From the NCBI RefSeq assembly GCF_010731855.1, contig NZ_AP022620.1, forward strand, positions 3,348,001 to 3,412,000: 64,000 nt of DNA, read 5' to 3'. The notes below the pieces were generated by a model. It made no database searches and was not told where the DNA came from. It saw nothing but the letters and a program-made list of their open reading frames with translations. Positions 25,736-34,558 of this stretch are shown here, piece after piece; the stretch's first letter is position 1; every line of letters starts with the position of its first letter. The position numbers and the translations under genes are program-made. Source of the DNA: Mycolicibacterium anyangense (GTDB lineage: Bacteria > Actinomycetota > Actinomycetes > Mycobacteriales > Mycobacteriaceae).

Positions 25736-27721
25736 CTAGCGGCTCAGGTCGTAGATCTCGGTTCGGCCGACCCGTATCGGGGTGAAGTTGCGTTGCACCC
25801 ACTGCTGAATCAGGGCGTTGGTGTCCAGATGGCCCCACTTGTCCTCGTGGATGGGGTTGGTGACGATGAAATAGTGGATCCGCTTGGCCAGCGTCAGACG
25901 CAGGAACTCATCGGGTGCCGGCGCGGGATCGGTGCCGTTGAATCCGCCGACGGGCATCACCGGGTGTCCGGTGGCGAGCTGATAGCCTGCGGCACAGGTT
26001 GATCCGATGGTCGCCGCCACCCAGGTGTAGGAGTTCGCGTCAGCGTCCAGCAGTGCGACGATCTCCGGATCGGGAATGCCGGAGTCCAGTAGTGAGCACC
26101 CCACCAGATGGGTGTTGTGACCGGAGGCGCCCGCGGGCAGCAGGAAGCCCGGGCCCTTGACGACGGTGACCTGGGCACGCGGGACCACCGCCACCCCCTT
26201 GGTCATCGCGGTCACGAAATGCGGTAGCGGGCCGGCGATCGGCAGCGCCCCCGAATTACCGTGGGCCACCGTGGCCAGGCTGTACGCGGTGGGGCCGCCG
26301 AGCAGGACCACCGCGGCCAGCCCAGCAGCCGCGTACCGGGTCGGGCTCCGCATGGCCAAGGGCGCACCGACCGCCAGCCAGCACACCAGCGCCGCTCCGG
26401 CGACAACGATCGCCCAGCGCAACCACGGCTGGAAGTCGGCGGACCCGGCCAGCGTGCGGTAGGCGGTGAGTACAGTCAGCGTGACGGCAACCGTCAAAGT
26501 CACTCTGGCCCAGATGGTTTCGCGGTGCCGCCAGCCGATCACGCTTCCGATCCCGGCGAGCGCGGCGATCGATGGTGCCAGCGCCACGGTGTAATAGGAG
26601 TGGAAGATCCCGGCCATGAAGCTGAACACGAGTGCGGTGACCACCAGCCACAGCGCCCACACCAGGACCTCGGCCCGCAGCGGATCGCGCCGCGGGGCGC
26701 GGCCGCGCCAGATCAGCAGCGCCGCCGCGAACACCAGCGCCGCCGGAAGCAACCAGCCGATGCCGCCGATCTGCGCCGGCTCGAACAGCCGCGCGATACC
26801 GGGTTGCCCCCACGGATGGGTGGCGGTCCGGCCGCCGGGGTGAATCGAAGAACTCACACCAAGCCCTGACACACTGCCCGGCTCGTCACCATTGAGACGG
26901 CCGAAACCGTTGTAGCCCAACGTCAGTTCGAGGATCGAGTTGTGCTGCGTCCCACCGATCCACGGCCGGTCACGGGCCGGCCACAGTTGCACCAGCAGCA
27001 CCCACCACCCGGCCGCGGCCAGCGCCGCGACAAGCGCAGCACCCAGCTGCCACAGCCGGGTCAGTAGCGTCCGCGGCCCGCTCACCAGGTAGCCGATCGC
27101 CAACGCGGGCAGCACCAGGGCGACTTCGAGTTGTTTGGTCAGATACCCCAGTCCCACGAAGGCACCGCACAACAGCAGCCAGCGCAACCGGCCGTCGTCG
27201 ATCGCCCGCAGCATGGCCCACACCGCGGCGAGCATGAGCAGGATCAGCAGTGCATCGGGGTTGTTGTAGCGGAAGATCGACACGGCCACCGGTGTCAGTG
27301 CCAGCACCAGACCGGCGAGCAGACCAGCGGTCTCACCGGACCGCCGTCGCACGGTGTCCCACAGCAGCGCCACCGACGCGACGCCCATCAGGGCCTGCGG
27401 TACCAGGACGCTCCACGGGTTGAGGCCGAACGCCCGGATCGCCAACGACGGAAACCACAGTGCCAGCGGCGGTTTGTCGACGGTGATCGAGTTGGCGGCA
27501 TCCGAAGACCCGAACAGGAAGGCTTTCCACGAGACCGAACCAGCCTGTGCTGCAGCCGAATAGAACGAGTTCGCCCAGCCCGAACGATCGAGGTGCCAGA
27601 TGTAGAGCACTGCGGTGCCGGCGAGCAGCACCAGCAGCGCCCATCGCTGCGACGACACTCGCGGCCGGTTGGTGACGGGCTCGGCGCCCTCGACGGCGGG
27701 TCGCTCGGCGACGACCGTCAT
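25736..27721 (-). CDS. GT39-family membrane mannosyl/arabinosyl-type transferase
   Basis: 661 residues, polytopic GT-C protein of the PMT/ArnT type that uses polyprenyl-phosphate sugars outside the membrane. The N-terminal helix is followed by the first periplasmic loop (GWANSFYSAAAQAGSVSWKA, then ITVDKPPLALW near residue 80), about ten further hydrophobic helices, and a 190-residue soluble C-terminal domain (GHNTHLVGCSLL, GFNGTDPAPAPDEF). The ATG at 27721 overlaps the stop of the GT2-GtrA gene, so the pair is coupled: that enzyme would make the lipid-linked sugar this one transfers. The acceptor is unknown. A longer upstream frame overlaps GT2 and is rejected. Confidence 0.9.
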   Translation of the reverse strand: MTVVAERPAVEGAEPVTNRPRVSSQRWALLVLLAGTAVLYIWHLDRSGWANSFYSAAAQAGSVSWKAFLFGSSDAANSITVDKPPLALWFPSLAIRAFGLNPWSVLVPQALMGVASVALLWDTVRRRSGETAGLLAGLVLALTPVAVSIFRYNNPDALLILLMLAAVWAMLRAIDDGRLRWLLLCGAFVGLGYLTKQLEVALVLPALAIGYLVSGPRTLLTRLWQLGAALVAALAAAGWWVLLVQLWPARDRPWIGGTQHNSILELTLGYNGFGRLNGDEPGSVSGLGVSSSIHPGGRTATHPWGQPGIARLFEPAQIGGIGWLLPAALVFAAALLIWRGRAPRRDPLRAEVLVWALWLVVTALVFSFMAGIFHSYYTVALAPSIAALAGIGSVIGWRHRETIWARVTLTVAVTLTVLTAYRTLAGSADFQPWLRWAIVVAGAALVCWLAVGAPLAMRSPTRYAAAGLAAVVLLGGPTAYSLATVAHGNSGALPIAGPLPHFVTAMTKGVAVVPRAQVTVVKGPGFLLPAGASGHNTHLVGCSLLDSGIPDPEIVALLDADANSYTWVAATIGSTCAAGYQLATGHPVMPVGGFNGTDPAPAPDEFLRLTLAKRIHYFIVTNPIHEDKWGHLDTNALIQQWVQRNFTPIRVGRTEIYDLSR

Positions 27722-28947
27722 CGCGCCCTGCCGAATACCTGACGCAGCGCCAGGAACCTCACGACAGTTGCGATCAGATTGGCCACCACGAGCACCGACA
27801 GCTCCACCACCTTGTCCACCGTGGGGTCGAAACGGTGCAGCAGGTACAGCGATCCACTGGTGATCATCAACCCGAATCCGAAGACCAGGAGGCCGTGCAG
27901 GTGGTGGCGTGCGACGCCGGCGCGGCCACGGATGCCGAAGGTGAAGGCACGGTTGGCGGCGGTGTTGAGCAGCGCCGTCACCAACAGCGCGGTGAAGTTG
28001 GCGACCTGGGCCTTGAGTTCCTCGTGCAGCGACAGGTAGAGCAGCGCATAGGCGATCGTGCTGGCGATGCCGATCAGGCCGAACCGCACCAGTTGACCCA
28101 CCATGCCGCGGGGCACGCCGGGCACCAGCGGTTCGCGGCCCAGCGCCGCCTGCAACTCCCGCAGTGGCAGCGCACCGGAGGCCAGCGCCCGTCCTACCCG
28201 CCAGCAGCCACGCAGGTCTTCGATTGCGGTCCCGACGATGTCGACCCGGGAGTCGGGATCGTCCACCCAATCGACCGGCACCTCGTGGATGCGCAGCCCG
28301 GCGCGCTCGGCCAGCACCAGCAGTTCGGTGTCGAAGAACCAGCCGGTGTCGACCACCAGGGGCAGCAACTGGCGCGCGACATCGGATCGCATGGCCTTGA
28401 AGCCACATTGGGCGTCCGAGAACCGGGCGCCGAGCACGCTGCGGAGCAGCAGGTTGTATCCGCGGGAGATCACTTCACGTTTTGCCCCGCGCACCACCCG
28501 CGAGGACGCCGCCAGTCGGGAGCCGATCGCAATGTCGGAGTGTCCCGAGACCAACGGCGCCACCAACGGCATCAGCGCCGACAGATCGGTCGACAGGTCG
28601 ACGTCCATATAGGCGACCACGTCGGCAGGTGAGGACCTCCACGCCGTAGCCAGCGCGCCACCGCGACCCTTGGCGTCCAGATGCAGCACGTCGACATCGG
28701 GGAGCTCACCGGCCAGCCGGTGCGCCACTGCCAGGGTGTCGTCGGTACTGGCGTTGTCCGCGATAAGGATTCGGGCCCGATACGGCACCTCGGTCGACAG
28801 GTACTCGTGCAGTCGGTGCACACACTCGGGCAGATCGCGTTCCTCGTTGTAGACGGGCACGACGATGTCGAGGACGTAGTGAACCGGAGGGGCCCCTGCG
28901 GAGCTGGGCTGAGCAGTCGTCAACTCGCCCGGCAAGGTGTCGGCCAT
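27718..28947 (-). CDS. GT2 glycosyltransferase fused to a GtrA domain
   Basis: 409 residues. Residues about 25-250 are a GT2/dolichol-phosphate-mannose-synthase-like domain ([29 protein letters not shown], DxD in [13 protein letters not shown]). Residues about 275-405 are a four-helix GtrA-like membrane domain ([35 protein letters not shown]). The fusion suggests synthesis of a polyprenyl-phosphate sugar coupled to its membrane translocation. I prefer the ATG at 28947; an in-frame GTG at 28977 adds ten residues. Coupled to GT39 downstream; diverges from the HIT gene. Confidence 0.9.
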   Translation of the reverse strand: MADTLPGELTTAQPSSAGAPPVHYVLDIVVPVYNEERDLPECVHRLHEYLSTEVPYRARILIADNASTDDTLAVAHRLAGELPDVDVLHLDAKGRGGALATAWRSSPADVVAYMDVDLSTDLSALMPLVAPLVSGHSDIAIGSRLAASSRVVRGAKREVISRGYNLLLRSVLGARFSDAQCGFKAMRSDVARQLLPLVVDTGWFFDTELLVLAERAGLRIHEVPVDWVDDPDSRVDIVGTAIEDLRGCWRVGRALASGALPLRELQAALGREPLVPGVPRGMVGQLVRFGLIGIASTIAYALLYLSLHEELKAQVANFTALLVTALLNTAANRAFTFGIRGRAGVARHHLHGLLVFGFGLMITSGSLYLLHRFDPTVDKVVELSVLVVANLIATVVRFLALRQVFGRAR

Positions 28948-29064
28948 AGCGACGATGCTGTCGTGCCCAGCTGCCACCGGACTGGGCCGGGTCTGGGGGC
29001 TTGCTGTGAGCTAGCCGTGTGCTGGCCAGCAGCGCCGCCGAGCGCCTCTCCTATGCTTGGGCCC

Positions 29065-29469
29065 ATGGCGTCAGTCTTCACCATGATCATCAACCGTGAG
29101 ATACCCGGTCGTTTCGTGTACGAGGACGACGACGTCGTCGCCTTCCTGACGATCGAGCCGATGACCCAGGGCCACACGTTGGTGGTGCCGCGCACCGAGG
29201 TCGACAAGTGGCTTGATACCGAGCCCGAGTTGCTCAACAAGGTCATGGCGGTATCGCAGAAGATCGGCAAGGCCGTGTGCGCCGCCTTCGGCGCCGACCG
29301 CGCTGGGCTCATCATCGCCGGACACGAGGTGCCGCATCTGCACGTGCACGTCTTTCCGGCCTACGGCTTGTCCGACTACGGCTTCGCCCATGTCGACCAC
29401 AATCCGTCACCGGAGTCACTCGACGAGGCGCAGGCCAAGATCCGCACGGCGCTGGCCGAACTCGGCTGA
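29065..29469 (+). CDS. HIT-family nucleotide hydrolase/transferase (Rv0759c-like)
   Basis: 134 residues with the histidine triad [10 protein letters not shown] near residue 95 and the N-terminal [17 protein letters not shown] and [14 protein letters not shown] typical of HIT proteins. These cleave or transfer nucleoside phosphoramidates and dinucleotide polyphosphates; the physiological substrate is unknown. The N-terminus lacks the zinc-type CxxC found in some HIT proteins. An in-frame ATG four codons upstream is possible. It converges with phoR, as in the M. tuberculosis phoPR region. Confidence 0.93.
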   Translation: MASVFTMIINREIPGRFVYEDDDVVAFLTIEPMTQGHTLVVPRTEVDKWLDTEPELLNKVMAVSQKIGKAVCAAFGADRAGLIIAGHEVPHLHVHVFPAYGLSDYGFAHVDHNPSPESLDEAQAKIRTALAELG

Positions 29470-29488
29470 GCCGGCCCCGCGAACCGGA

Positions 29489-30937
29489 TCAGCCGATGGC
29501 TGCGGGCACATCGGCTGCCGGGACATCGGCGATGCGCGGCAGGCTCACCCGGAAGCAACACCCCTGCCCCGGCGCAGTCGTCACCGTGACCCGGCCGCCG
29601 TGGGCATAGACCAGCGAATCCACGATCGACAGCCCCAGTCCGGTGCCCCCGCTGGAGCGGGCCCGCGAGGAGTCGGTTCGGTAGAACCGCTCGAACACCC
29701 GCTGCGCGTCTTCCTGCGTCATACCCGGACCTTCGTCGGCGACCTCGAGCACGGCATCGTCGTCGGCCGTCCCCACCCGCACGGTGATCCGCGCCGTTTC
29801 CGGGGTGTGCTGCAACGCGTTGGCCACCAGGTTGCCGAGCACCTGACGCAGCCGGGCCTCGTCACCGAGCACCTCGGGCGTGCCCGGGCCGTCGAACACC
29901 TCCATGGTGATGGTGCGCCGGGGGGCGATCGACTGCGCGTCGTGAACCGCGTCGGTGGCCAGTGCCAGCAAGTCGACCCGCCGGCGTTCCAGCGGGCGTT
30001 GCGCATCCAGTCGGGCCAGCAGCAGCAGGTCGTCGACGAGCAGGCCCATCCGCCGGGACTCACTCTCGATGCGCGACATCAGCATCTCGACGTCCTTGGC
30101 CGCCCCCTGGCGATACAGCTCGGCGAATCCGCGGATGGTGGTCAAGGGGGTACGCAGTTCATGGCTGGCGTCGGTGATGAACCGGCGCATGCGTTCCTCG
30201 GACATCCGGGCATGGTCGGCAGAAGCCACCGATGAGGCCATGGCACTTTGGATCTGGGCGAGCATGCCGTTGAGGGCGAGTGACAACCGGCCCACCTCGG
30301 TACGCGGATCACGTTCGGGCACACGGCGATCCAGCTCTCCGGCGGCGATCGCTGCGGCGGTGCGCTCGACTTCGACCAGGGGGCGCAGGCTACGGTGCAC
30401 CACCCAGTAGCCGACCACGCCGAGAATCACCAGCACGGCGGTACCGATGGCGACCTGCGACCAGGCCAGCGACCGCACGGTGGACTGCACATCGGACAGG
30501 TCGACGGCGACAGTGGTCAACTCGCCGCTGGGCCCGCGCACCGACACCGCACGCCACTGCACGGCCGACCTGTCCAGCGAACCGATGGTCACCGGCACCG
30601 GGCCGACATCGTTGTCGTCGGGCAGGTCCGGTTCGGCGTCGCGGTCGTTGACCGCCATCCAGACGTTGCCGTCGGTATCGACGCCGCGCACGTAGAAGTT
30701 CGACGGCGGGCGGGCCGGGTTGGGGCCTTCGTCGGGCGGCGGCATGCTGCGGCGCGGGGCCTGGGCCCAGCCGCGCGAGGCGTCGATCAGGGTTTGGTCG
30801 GCGCGGTTGATGAGGTCATGCCGCAGCGTCGAGGTGACTGCGACACCGGAGGCCAACAGTCCGAGGCCCACCAACAGCAGCATGGCTGCGACCAGGCCGA
30901 CCCGCAGTGGCAGGGCACGGTGATACGGCGGTGGCAT
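29489..30937 (-). CDS. phoR: Sensor histidine kinase PhoR
   Basis: 482 residues, about the length of mycobacterial PhoR. N-terminal membrane helix (about 12-36), an extracytoplasmic sensor of about 130 residues (YVRGVDTDGNVWMAVND), a second helix (ILGVVGYWVVHRSL region), HAMP, HisKA with FITDASHELRTPLTTIRG, and HATPase with NLVANALQHTPE and GGTGLGLSIV. PhoR phosphorylates PhoP; in pathogenic mycobacteria the pair controls complex lipids, acid response and secretion. Located 38 bases downstream of phoP. The ATG at 30937 gives the family-type start MPPPYHRAL. Confidence 0.95.
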   Translation of the reverse strand: MPPPYHRALPLRVGLVAAMLLLVGLGLLASGVAVTSTLRHDLINRADQTLIDASRGWAQAPRRSMPPPDEGPNPARPPSNFYVRGVDTDGNVWMAVNDRDAEPDLPDDNDVGPVPVTIGSLDRSAVQWRAVSVRGPSGELTTVAVDLSDVQSTVRSLAWSQVAIGTAVLVILGVVGYWVVHRSLRPLVEVERTAAAIAAGELDRRVPERDPRTEVGRLSLALNGMLAQIQSAMASSVASADHARMSEERMRRFITDASHELRTPLTTIRGFAELYRQGAAKDVEMLMSRIESESRRMGLLVDDLLLLARLDAQRPLERRRVDLLALATDAVHDAQSIAPRRTITMEVFDGPGTPEVLGDEARLRQVLGNLVANALQHTPETARITVRVGTADDDAVLEVADEGPGMTQEDAQRVFERFYRTDSSRARSSGGTGLGLSIVDSLVYAHGGRVTVTTAPGQGCCFRVSLPRIADVPAADVPAAIG

Positions 30938-30975
30938 CGCCCCATTGTCCCCGCGCCGCAGCGCGGAGCGCCGGA

Positions 30976-31695
30976 TTATCGCGGCTCCCGCAGCACGTAC
31001 CCGACCCCGCGCAGGGTGTGCAGCAGCCGCTTCTCGCCGGTGTCGATCTTGCGACGCAGGTACGACACGTAGGACTCGACGACGTTGACGTCGCCGCCGA
31101 AGTCGTAGCGCCAGACGTGGTCGAGGATCTTCGGCTTGCTCAGCACGGTGCCGGCGTTGATGACGAAGTAGCGCAGCAGGGTGAACTCGGTCGGCGACAG
31201 CGAGACGGGTTCGCCGGCCTTCCACACCTCGTGGGTGTCCTCGTCGAGTTCGATGTCGGCGAACGTCAGCCGGGAGTTGCGCGGTTCCTCGACGCCCTTT
31301 CCGGCGCGGCGCAGGATCACCCGCAGCCGGGCCACCACCTCTTCGAGGCTGAACGGCTTGGTGACGTAGTCGTCGCCGCCGAGGGTCAGCCCGGCGATCT
31401 TGTCCTGCAGGCTGTCGCGAGCCGTCAGGAACAGGGCAGGGGCGTCGATACCGTCGGCGCGCAGCCGGCGCAGCACTCCGAACCCGTCCATCCCGGGCAT
31501 CATCACGTCGAGGATCACCGCGTCGGGCCGGACCTCCCGGGCGCGGTCGAGCGCCGCAGGTCCACTGGATGCGGTGTGTACCTCGAAGCCCTGGAACTTC
31601 AGGCTGACCGAGAGGAGTTCGACGATGTTGGTTTCGTCATCGACGACCAGGACTCGTGCCTCGGGCTTGGTTTCGGTGGTTACAGGTGCGGCCAT
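30976..31695 (-). CDS. phoP: Response regulator PhoP
   Basis: 239-residue OmpR-family regulator, almost certainly PhoP from its sequence (VLVVDDETNIVELLSVSLKF; phospho-acceptor Asp63 in VILDVMMPGMDG; YVTKPFSLEEV) and its phoR neighbour. The C-terminal winged helix has EFTLLRYFVINAGTVLSKPK and ESYVSYLRRKIDTG and ends with RGVGYVLREPR. A direct repeat resembling the known PhoP box lies 45-62 bases upstream of its start, suggesting autoregulation. It diverges from the decapeptide-repeat gene across 126 bases. Confidence 0.97.
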   Translation of the reverse strand: MAAPVTTETKPEARVLVVDDETNIVELLSVSLKFQGFEVHTASSGPAALDRAREVRPDAVILDVMMPGMDGFGVLRRLRADGIDAPALFLTARDSLQDKIAGLTLGGDDYVTKPFSLEEVVARLRVILRRAGKGVEEPRNSRLTFADIELDEDTHEVWKAGEPVSLSPTEFTLLRYFVINAGTVLSKPKILDHVWRYDFGGDVNVVESYVSYLRRKIDTGEKRLLHTLRGVGYVLREPR

Positions 31696-31739
31696 GCTGT
31701 CAATTTCCTCTTACGATGGTGAAATCCCGCTGCCAGGGG

Positions 31740-31757
31740 CCTGTGGACTTCCTGTGA
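31740..31757 (-). promoter_or_regulatory. Candidate PhoP box
   Basis: Read on the minus strand: TCACAGG-AAGT-CCACAGG, two 7-base half-sites in direct repeat with a 4-base spacer. This closely fits the described mycobacterial PhoP site (TCACAGC-N4-TCACAGC). It lies between phoP and the decapeptide-repeat gene and could act on both. Confidence 0.6.
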
Positions 31758-31821
31758 GTCGTGATCACGTACTTCAGTGATACCGCCGGTCCCGCATTCT
31801 CGCCAGTCCTACACTTGTCCG

Positions 31822-32562
31822 ATGGACCTGGCAAAAACGCTGGTAGGGCTGGCCACCACACCGGTCAAGGTGGGTCTGGCCGCCGCCGAGGCGGGCTTGG
31901 ACGTCGCCAGGGCGGGCCTCGACCTGACCAGACGGACGCTGGGGGAAGCCGGCATGTCCAGCACGCCGAACTCGGTGGCGCAGATGTTCGGCCTCGAAGA
32001 CACCGTCGCGCGCGCCAACAAGATCGCCCAGCTCCTCGACGATGACGCTCCCCTGGGCCGGGCGCTGGCACCGGACGGTCCGCTGGACCGACTGATGCGT
32101 CCGGGTGGCCTGATCGACCGGATCACCGCCCAGGACGGGTTGCTGGACCGGCTGACCGCCGAGGGCGGCGGCCTCGAGCGGGCGCTGGCGCCCGGCGGGC
32201 TGGTGGACCAGTTGCTCGACGAGGACGGCCTGATCGAACGCGTGCTGGGCGAAGAAGGTCTGGCCGACCGGCTGCTGGCCGAAGGCGGTCTGGTCGAGAA
32301 GCTGACGGCGCGCAACGGACCGCTCGAACAGCTGGCCGACGTCGCCGACACGCTCAACCGATTGGCACCTGGCCTGGAAGCACTCGCACCGACCATCGAG
32401 ACGCTGCGCGAGGCGGTGACCACCCTGAGCCTGGTGGTCAACCCGCTGAGCACTATCGCCGACCGGATCCCGATCCCCGGCCGCCGCCGCTACACCCCGC
32501 CGCAGCCGGTCGCCTCCGAACGGGTCCGCAGCGACCGGTTGGTCCGCGACGAAGACGAGTAG
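31822..32562 (+). CDS. Decapeptide-repeat protein next to phoP (Rv0756c-like)
   Basis: 246 residues, no signal peptide. Residues 1-70 are helical (LAKTLVGLATTPVKVGLAAA). Residues 81-170 are nine consecutive 10-residue repeats in perfect register, consensus L-L/T-x-E/P-x-G-L-x-D/E-R (e.g. LTAEGGGLER, LLDEDGLIER, LLAEGGLVEK), with no insertions. The tail is Arg-rich and charged (SERVRSDRLVRDEDE). An elongated repeat or solenoid protein is likely. Function unknown; divergent from phoP and possibly under the same PhoP box. The ATG at 31822 is preferred over a frame extending 15 codons upstream. Confidence 0.85.
   Translation: MDLAKTLVGLATTPVKVGLAAAEAGLDVARAGLDLTRRTLGEAGMSSTPNSVAQMFGLEDTVARANKIAQLLDDDAPLGRALAPDGPLDRLMRPGGLIDRITAQDGLLDRLTAEGGGLERALAPGGLVDQLLDEDGLIERVLGEEGLADRLLAEGGLVEKLTARNGPLEQLADVADTLNRLAPGLEALAPTIETLREAVTTLSLVVNPLSTIADRIPIPGRRRYTPPQPVASERVRSDRLVRDEDE
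32062..32331 (+). repeat. Nine tandem 30-base coding repeats
   Basis: Encodes residues 81-170 of the phoP-adjacent protein as nine decapeptides in exact register. The DNA copies have diverged (protein consensus retained, bases variable), so the array is old and kept by selection rather than a recent slippage product. Confidence 0.8.
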
Positions 32563-32608
32563 CCACCCGATAGTCTGTTAGCGGCCCGCTCACCTGTGAA
32601 CGGGTCAC

Positions 32609-32680
32609 GCCTCCTTAGCTCAGTGGTAGAGCAACGCTCTTGTAAAGCGTAGGTCGTCAGTTCAATCCTGACAGGGGGCT
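32609..32680 (+). tRNA. tRNA-Thr (anticodon TGT)
   Basis: Full cloverleaf can be drawn: acceptor GCCTCCT/AGGGGGC (one T-G pair), D-arm GCTC-loop-GAGC, anticodon stem ACGCT/AGCGT with loop CTTGTAA (anticodon TGT, reading ACA), variable AGGTC, T-arm GTCAG-TTCAATC-CTGAC, discriminator T. 72 bases; CCA is not encoded. Confidence 0.97.
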
Positions 32681-32788
32681 CTTGACCGCCCGTTTCCCCG
32701 TCTAGGGCGAGTGAGCCGGCCCCGCACCCTAAAATCAACGCCACCGCAGATACCGATCTGCGCGGAGGCGGGGAAGGCGGGTAGTGCG

Positions 32789-34549
32789 ATGTCGACACCC
32801 CGGATCAGCGTTCGGATCGGCGCAGCGGCGTTCGCTGTCGGGTTGTCACTGGCCGGACCGCAAGCCCTTGGTATCGCGGCAGCCGACGGGCCAGACCAGG
32901 ATTCCGGATCGAGCTCCGCGGGTCCGGCGAAGTCCGGCACAGCCACCGGCCACTCCGCTCGATCAGCCCGCACCTCGGCTACCACTGCGCCCGGGTCGGC
33001 ATCGGCCGGCGAGCCCTCCAGCGCGGGCGCGGCACGGACCACGGCGGGCACCACCGTGAGCACCCGCACCGTGGTGGGTCGCCTGCCGGCCACCGGGCGC
33101 ACCGGGCGGGCACCGGCCCCCGAGTCCGCCGTCAGCGACTCCGGGCCGTCGAGCCCGAACAGTAGCGCCGTCTCGACCGCCGCCCCCGGCACCGCGACCA
33201 CCGTCGTCACCGTCTCGGCCACCCCGAGCCCGAGCGCCCCCACCGCCGCAGCAGCGCCGGTCGCAGACGACATCGGTGCGCTGCGCGTGCCGAGTGCGGC
33301 AGCTTCTGCGTCCTCGATCACCGACGTCTTCACCAACCTGGTGAACTCGGTGGGCTCGCTGTTCGAGGGCATCGGCCTGCTGGTGCGCCGCACCTTCTTC
33401 AACCAGGCGCCCACCGTCGCACCCGTGCAGACCTCGGGCCAGACCGGCGGAGTCATCAGCGGCAGCCTCAATGCCGTTGACCCAGAAGGCGATCCGATCG
33501 TCTACGCCATCACTCAGACCCCCCACTACGGCAGTGTCACAGTCGATTCCGCGGGAAACTACGTCTACACGCCGGGCACCGGGTTCGGCGGCGTGGACGC
33601 GTTCACCCTGTCGGCCACCGACACCGGGTTCCACATCAACCTGCTCGACCCGCTGCGTTCGGCGAGCACCGGCGCGCTGGTCTCGGTGACCCAGAACGAC
33701 ACCGCGATCCGGGTCGCGTTCAGCTTCATCTTCGGCTCCGGCTCGCAATACTGGTCGAGTGCGGCTCGTGCCGCGCTGCAATCGGCGGCGATCTACCTGT
33801 CCTCCACCATCAAGGCGCCGCAGCCGGTGACCATCACCTACGACGTCACCGGGCAGTACTCCTTCTTCACCTCGGAGCTCGCGTCGGCGGGCAGCGACCT
33901 GATCTCGTCCGATCCGGGCTTCTACAACACCGTGGTGCAGAAGAAGATTCAGACCGGAGTGGACTCCAACGGCGCAGCGGCCGACGGTCAGATCTCGTGG
34001 AACTTCAAATACTCGTGGGCCTACGGCGATTCGGTGGCGCCGGGCCAATACGACTTCCAGTCCACCGCCCTGCACGAATTGGTACACACCCTGGGCTTCC
34101 TGTCGGTGATCGACAGTGCAGGCAACAACACCGGCAACAACTGGACCACCTACGACGGCTTCGTCGTAACCGCCAACGGCACCCATCCGATCGACAGCAA
34201 TTTCACCTGGCTGTCCGCCTATGACTCGTATCTGACCGGCGGCAACCAGGGCCTGTACTTCGGCGGACCCAATGCGATGGCGGCCAACAACGGCCACCCC
34301 GTCCCGCTCTACACGCCCAGCCCCTGGGAATCCGGCAGTTCGATGTCGCACCTGGACGACACGAAGTTCACCGGTTCCAATGCCAAGCTGATGAACGCCG
34401 CCACCGACACCGGCCTGGGGGTGCGGACCCTGAGCCCGATCGAGATCGGCATCCTCAAGGACCTCGGCTACGACATCTCCGATCCGCCGCAGAGTGTGGC
34501 GCTGATCGTGGTCGGCTTCGCCTTCCTCCGGCGCCGCAAGCGCCGCTGA
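32789..34549 (+). CDS. Secreted HExxH-type protein with Ig/cadherin-like domain and basic C-terminal anchor
   Basis: 586 residues. An N-terminal signal (RISVRIGAAAFAVGLSLAG) leads to about 140 residues of Ser/Thr/Ala/Pro-rich linker. Then a cadherin/VCBS-like domain (about 225-300: NAVDPEGDPIVYAITQ, YTPGTGFGGVDAFTLSATD) and a domain with ALHELVHTLGFLS (about residue 428), an HExxHxxGF zinc-protease-like signature. The C-terminus has a short hydrophobic stretch (SVALIVVGFAFL) and RRRKRR, like surface-sorting tails. Probably a surface-anchored metallopeptidase; catalysis and anchoring are inferred. The ATG at 32789 is chosen over an upstream frame without a signal peptide. Confidence 0.82.
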   Translation: MSTPRISVRIGAAAFAVGLSLAGPQALGIAAADGPDQDSGSSSAGPAKSGTATGHSARSARTSATTAPGSASAGEPSSAGAARTTAGTTVSTRTVVGRLPATGRTGRAPAPESAVSDSGPSSPNSSAVSTAAPGTATTVVTVSATPSPSAPTAAAAPVADDIGALRVPSAAASASSITDVFTNLVNSVGSLFEGIGLLVRRTFFNQAPTVAPVQTSGQTGGVISGSLNAVDPEGDPIVYAITQTPHYGSVTVDSAGNYVYTPGTGFGGVDAFTLSATDTGFHINLLDPLRSASTGALVSVTQNDTAIRVAFSFIFGSGSQYWSSAARAALQSAAIYLSSTIKAPQPVTITYDVTGQYSFFTSELASAGSDLISSDPGFYNTVVQKKIQTGVDSNGAAADGQISWNFKYSWAYGDSVAPGQYDFQSTALHELVHTLGFLSVIDSAGNNTGNNWTTYDGFVVTANGTHPIDSNFTWLSAYDSYLTGGNQGLYFGGPNAMAANNGHPVPLYTPSPWESGSSMSHLDDTKFTGSNAKLMNAATDTGLGVRTLSPIEIGILKDLGYDISDPPQSVALIVVGFAFLRRRKRR

Positions 34550-34558
34550 CGGCCGGGC

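Noticed and set aside
32609..32680. tRNA-Thr as a phage attachment site
   Set aside because: No integrase gene nearby and no direct repeat of the tRNA 3' end found by eye to the right.
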